From positions 1 through 24,325 of the forward strand of contig JASLIG010000070.1 of the NCBI GenBank assembly GCA_030152805.1: DNA of 24,325 nt. The letters are read 5' to 3'. Numbering within the stretch: the first letter of the stretch is position 1; every line of letters starts with the position of its first letter. Below, one piece after another: positions 21,805-24,325 of this stretch. The position numbers and the translations under genes are program-made. The stretch is from Solirubrobacterales bacterium (GTDB lineage: Bacteria > Actinomycetota > Thermoleophilia > Solirubrobacterales > 70-9). The notes beneath the pieces are model-generated. The model searched no databases. It was given only the letters and a program-made list of their open reading frames with translations, and was not told where the DNA came from.

Positions 21805-22583
21805 GCACCTCGATCCACCTCGGTCCCGGCCAGGTCGCCGCCTCGCTTGCCCTGGTCGCGCTCGCCGCGGCGATCTCCTACTGGCGCAAGGCCGACCTCG
21901 AGCGCGACATCGGCGTCGCCACGCTGCGTTCCTTCATCCAGCTGACCGCGATCGGCTACGCGATCAAGCTGATCTTCGAAGCCGACACGCTCTGGCTCGT
22001 CTTCGCCCTGCTGGCGGTGATGGTGGTCTTCGGCGCGCTCACCGCCCGCGGCAGGGCGAAGCGAGTTCCCGACGCGTTCTGGCCGCTGCTGATTGCGCTC
22101 GCGGTGGCGGGTGCGACGACGCTCGGACTCGTCGTCGCCCTCGGCGTCTTCGAACCAACCGCTCGCTACCTGGTGCCGGTTGGCGGCATGGTGATCGGCA
22201 ACGCGATGACCGCCTCGGCCGTGGCGCTCAACCGCCTCGGCGACGAGATGGCCGACTCGCGCAACAAGATCGAGGCGACGCTGGCACTCGGCGCCACCGC
22301 CCAGGAGGCGGCCGCGCCCTTCGTGCGCCGTGCCCTGCGCTCGGGGATGATCACCCTGGTCGACTCGACCAAGACCACCGGCCTGATCTTCTTCCCGGGC
22401 ACGATGGTCGGCATGCTGCTCGCCGGCGCCAACCCCACCGACGCCGTCCGCCTGCAGCTGATCCTCCTCTACGCCCTGCTCGGCAGCGTCGCCATCGCCG
22501 CCCTCGTCGCCACCGCGCTCGCCTATCGCAATTTCTTCACCCCCGCCGAGCAACTGCGCGAGCTCGACGTCGGGACCGGCTGA
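21801..22583 (+). CDS. fetB: ABC transporter permease, FetB/YbbM (UPF0014) family
   Basis: A 260-residue integral membrane protein of the UPF0014/FetB family. It has the TTG start overlapping the ATPase stop (TTGA). Hydrophobic segments alternate with the conserved ATLRSFIQLTAIGYAIKLIF-region (here TLRSFIQLTAIGY), VGGMVIGNAMTASAVALNRL and the C-terminal GMITLVDSTKTTGLIFFPG-type sequence (STKTTGLIFFPGTMVGMLLA) with PTDAVRLQLILLYALLG. Paired with the preceding ATPase it should form an exporter; iron export is the role described for the E. coli homologue, and here it is inferred only from family membership. Confidence 0.92.
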   Translation: MSTSIHLGPGQVAASLALVALAAAISYWRKADLERDIGVATLRSFIQLTAIGYAIKLIFEADTLWLVFALLAVMVVFGALTARGRAKRVPDAFWPLLIALAVAGATTLGLVVALGVFEPTARYLVPVGGMVIGNAMTASAVALNRLGDEMADSRNKIEATLALGATAQEAAAPFVRRALRSGMITLVDSTKTTGLIFFPGTMVGMLLAGANPTDAVRLQLILLYALLGSVAIAALVATALAYRNFFTPAEQLRELDVGTG

Positions 22584-22593
22584 GGCGGACGCC

Positions 22594-22599
22594 TACACT
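22594..22599 (+). promoter_or_regulatory. Predicted -10 element of a leaderless MFS transcript
   Basis: TACACT (TAnnnT) lies exactly seven bases before the GTG at 22607, in the 23-base gap after fetB. There is no ribosome site between. The -35 region is not recognisable. Confidence 0.4.
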
Positions 22600-22606
22600 C
22601 GTTCGC

Positions 22607-24325
22607 GTGTCCCGCCAGCAACGGCTGACCCTGGTCGCGACGATCCTCGGCTCGACGGTCGTCTTCCTCGACTCGACCGTGGTCAACGTGGCGCTGCCGG
22701 CGATCGCCGACGGGCTCGATGCCGGGCTGGCCGGGCAGCAGTGGGTGGTCGAGGCCTACATGCTCACCCTGGTCTCACTGCTCCTGGTTGGCGGCTCGCT
22801 GGGCGACCAGTTCGGCCGGCGGCGGATGTTCGTCATGGGCCTGGTCGCCTTCGGCGTCACCTCTGCCCTCTGCGCGATCTCTCCCACGGTCGAGGTCCTG
22901 ATCGCGGCGCGGGCGCTGCAGGGGATCGCCGGGGCGCTGTTGGTGCCCGGCTCGCTGGCGATCGTCGCCGCGACCTTCGAGGGGGCCGAGCGCGGCAAGG
23001 CGGTCGGGACCTGGACGGCCTGGACCGGGATCGCGACCGTGATCGGGCCGGCCGGGGGAGGGGCGCTGGTCGGCCTCACCTCGTGGCGGGCGATCTTCTG
23101 GGTCAATTTGCCGCTGATCGCGGCGACGATCGCGCTCACCCTCCACTCGGTCCGCGAGAGCCGCGACCCCGAAGCCTTCCGGGGCATCGACTGGTCAGGC
23201 ATCGCGCTCTCGGCGGCCGGCCTCGGGGGGCCGGTCTACGCCCTGATCGAGCAGCCGACGCGCGGCTGGGGAGATCCGATGGTCTGGATCCCGCTCGTCG
23301 CCGGGATCGTCTGCTTCGTCCTCTTCGTCCTCCACGAGGCGCGCGCTCGCCACCCGATGCTCGACCTCGGCCTGTTCAGGATCCGCAACTTCGCCGTCGC
23401 CAACCTGACCACGCTCTCCACCTACGCCGGGCTGATCGGCGGACTCTTCTTCGTCGGCCTCTTCCTCCAGCAGGTGGCGGGCTACTCGCCGCTGGAGGCG
23501 GGCCTAGCGACCACGCCGATCTCGCTGATCCTCTTCTTCCTCTCGCCGCGCTGGGGGAAAATGGCCTCGGGGACGGGCCCGCGATTGCCGATGACGATCG
23601 GCCCGATCGTCGGCGGAGTCGGCCTGCTGCTGATGCTGCGGATCGGCTCCAACGCCGACTACGTCACCGACGTCCTGCCCGCGATCCTCGTTTTCGGCCT
23701 CGGCCTCTCGGCCACCGTGGCGCCGCTGACCGCGACCGTGCTCGACTCGGTTGAGGAACGCCACGTCGGTATCGCCTCCGGCGTCAACAACGGCATCGCC
23801 CGCGTCGCCGGCCTGCTGGCGATCGCCGTGCTCGGCGCCGTGATCTCCGCCTACTTCGGCTCGACCCTCGACGACAACCTCGGCGCGGCGCCGCTCGGCC
23901 CCCGCGCCGAGCGGACGATCTCCGACGCCAAGGCGCAGCCGCTGGCGGTCCCGGATACGGGCTCCCTGCCGCCGTCCCAAGCAACGCGCGTCGACTCCGC
24001 CTCGGCCGACGCCTCCACCTCTGCCTTCCACCTCGGCATCGGTATCGCCGGCATCCTGATGATCGTCGGCGGCGCCGTCTCCGGCGTCGGTATAGAGAAC
24101 CCACGCCGCAAAATTGAAGCTGTCCCAAGCAGGGGCTCTGCCCAAGCCGGCGAGTGCGGCCATCCCTCTGAAGCTGACAGTGCGCCCACGGAGCCGGCCG
24201 TGACGGCGTCCTCGACGCTGGCCGCCTCGGCGGGCGGCAGGCCCGAGGTATCGGCGCTGCCGAGCGGCTTCAGCTTCGCCTCCGCGACCGCGTGCTTGGC
24301 CGCGGGGCTGAGCGGAGTGCCGGCC
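22607..24325 (+). CDS. DHA2-family (EmrB/QacA) MFS efflux transporter, 3' partial
   Basis: The frame starts at GTG 22607 and stays open to the window end (573 codons, no stop). The N-terminus has LDSTVVNVALPAI (21-33) and QWVVEAYML (45-53), then motif A GDQFGRRR (66-73) and RALQGIAGALLVPGSLAIV. Many hydrophobic segments follow, fitting a 14-helix drug:H+ antiporter. The last helix (FHLGIGIAGILMIVGGAV) ends near residue 494 with GIENPRR, where relatives normally finish. The remaining ~75 codons (from about 24110) are low in GC at first and then read antisense to a paralogous transporter fragment, so the true C-terminus is doubtful. The substrate is unknown. It is likely transcribed from its own leaderless promoter. 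Confidence 0.9.
   Translation, partial: MSRQQRLTLVATILGSTVVFLDSTVVNVALPAIADGLDAGLAGQQWVVEAYMLTLVSLLLVGGSLGDQFGRRRMFVMGLVAFGVTSALCAISPTVEVLIAARALQGIAGALLVPGSLAIVAATFEGAERGKAVGTWTAWTGIATVIGPAGGGALVGLTSWRAIFWVNLPLIAATIALTLHSVRESRDPEAFRGIDWSGIALSAAGLGGPVYALIEQPTRGWGDPMVWIPLVAGIVCFVLFVLHEARARHPMLDLGLFRIRNFAVANLTTLSTYAGLIGGLFFVGLFLQQVAGYSPLEAGLATTPISLILFFLSPRWGKMASGTGPRLPMTIGPIVGGVGLLLMLRIGSNADYVTDVLPAILVFGLGLSATVAPLTATVLDSVEERHVGIASGVNNGIARVAGLLAIAVLGAVISAYFGSTLDDNLGAAPLGPRAERTISDAKAQPLAVPDTGSLPPSQATRVDSASADASTSAFHLGIGIAGILMIVGGAVSGVGIENPRRKIEAVPSRGSAQAGECGHPSEADSAPTEPAVTASSTLAASAGGRPEVSALPSGFSFASATACLAAGLSGVPA
24199..24325 (-). pseudogene. C-terminal loop of a second DHA2-type MFS transporter, truncated by the window edge and apparently lacking its last helix
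   Basis: Read on the minus strand from 24324 downward, the frame gives PLSPAAKHAVAEAK, KPLGSADTSGLPPAEA and SVEDAV. This aligns with PLGPRAERTISDAK, QPLAVPDTGSLPPSQA and RVDSAS in the loop before the last helix of the plus-strand transporter (23891 onward). So a paralog lies tail-to-tail. Past 24199 the frame should enter a final membrane helix; instead it reads a polar stretch (SASEGWPHSPAWAEP) and continues antisense through the plus-strand gene to a stop at 23851-23853. The other two minus frames offer no helix either. It may be a decayed gene, a rearrangement junction or an assembly join. Most of the gene lies outside the window. Confidence 0.5.

Noticed and set aside
1..24325. CRISPR arrays, tRNA/rRNA genes, insertion sequences or prophage genes
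   Set aside because: No direct-repeat array, no tRNA-like cloverleaf in the short intergenic gaps, and no transposase or integrase motifs were found.

Overview
The window is high-GC (about 70% by eye) and almost fully coding, with strong use of GTG/TTG starts and 1-4 base stop/start overlaps. It looks like a chromosomal segment of a deep-branching actinobacterium. Class Thermoleophilia (Solirubrobacterales-like) is my best guess. The reasons are a division/cell-wall (dcw) cluster without ftsA, a DNPR-type (meso-diaminopimelate) MurE, a two-subunit glycine decarboxylase (gcvPA + gcvPB, unlike the fused gcvP of most Actinomycetota), and a Ku plus stand-alone LigD-polymerase pair. The class assignment is inference; no rRNA gene is present.

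Bases 1-13482 are the dcw cluster: the end of ftsI, murE, murF, mraY, then murD, ftsW, murG, murC, murB, a short ftsQ and ftsZ. Together these convert UDP-MurNAc to lipid II, flip or polymerise it at the septum and build the Z-ring. The cluster is interrupted between mraY and murD by a TetR-family repressor (minus strand) and a divergent alpha/beta-hydrolase that share an operator/promoter. ftsZ has its own promoter and a structured leader of about 140 bases.

Bases 13565-18469 hold a GNAT acetyltransferase (minus) back to back with a glycine-cleavage operon, gcvT-gcvH-gcvPA-gcvPB. A second GNAT gene follows directly. Bases 19107-21044 (minus) encode a minimal non-homologous end-joining pair, Ku then a LigD-type polymerase/primase. 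Bases 21148-22583 encode a FetA/FetB-type ABC exporter pair. The window ends in an incomplete DHA2-family MFS transporter; at the extreme right edge the opposite strand encodes the C-terminal loop of a paralogous transporter.

The most unusual signal is a repeat seen twice, 293-403 and 20039-20152. A conserved core of about 61 bases, with ends matching CTYAACTTTTTCG and CGAAAAAGTACAAG, is enclosed by long perfect inverted arms (24 and 21 bp). The arm sequences are unrelated between the copies, yet each pair is perfectly self-complementary and one arm touches a gene's stop codon. Other points: an FtsQ with no room for a POTRA domain, a compact MurC, exactly spaced TANNNT-N7-GTG leaderless-type starts at four genes, within-gene codon-usage switches, and a FtsW/MurG overlap of about 130 bases.
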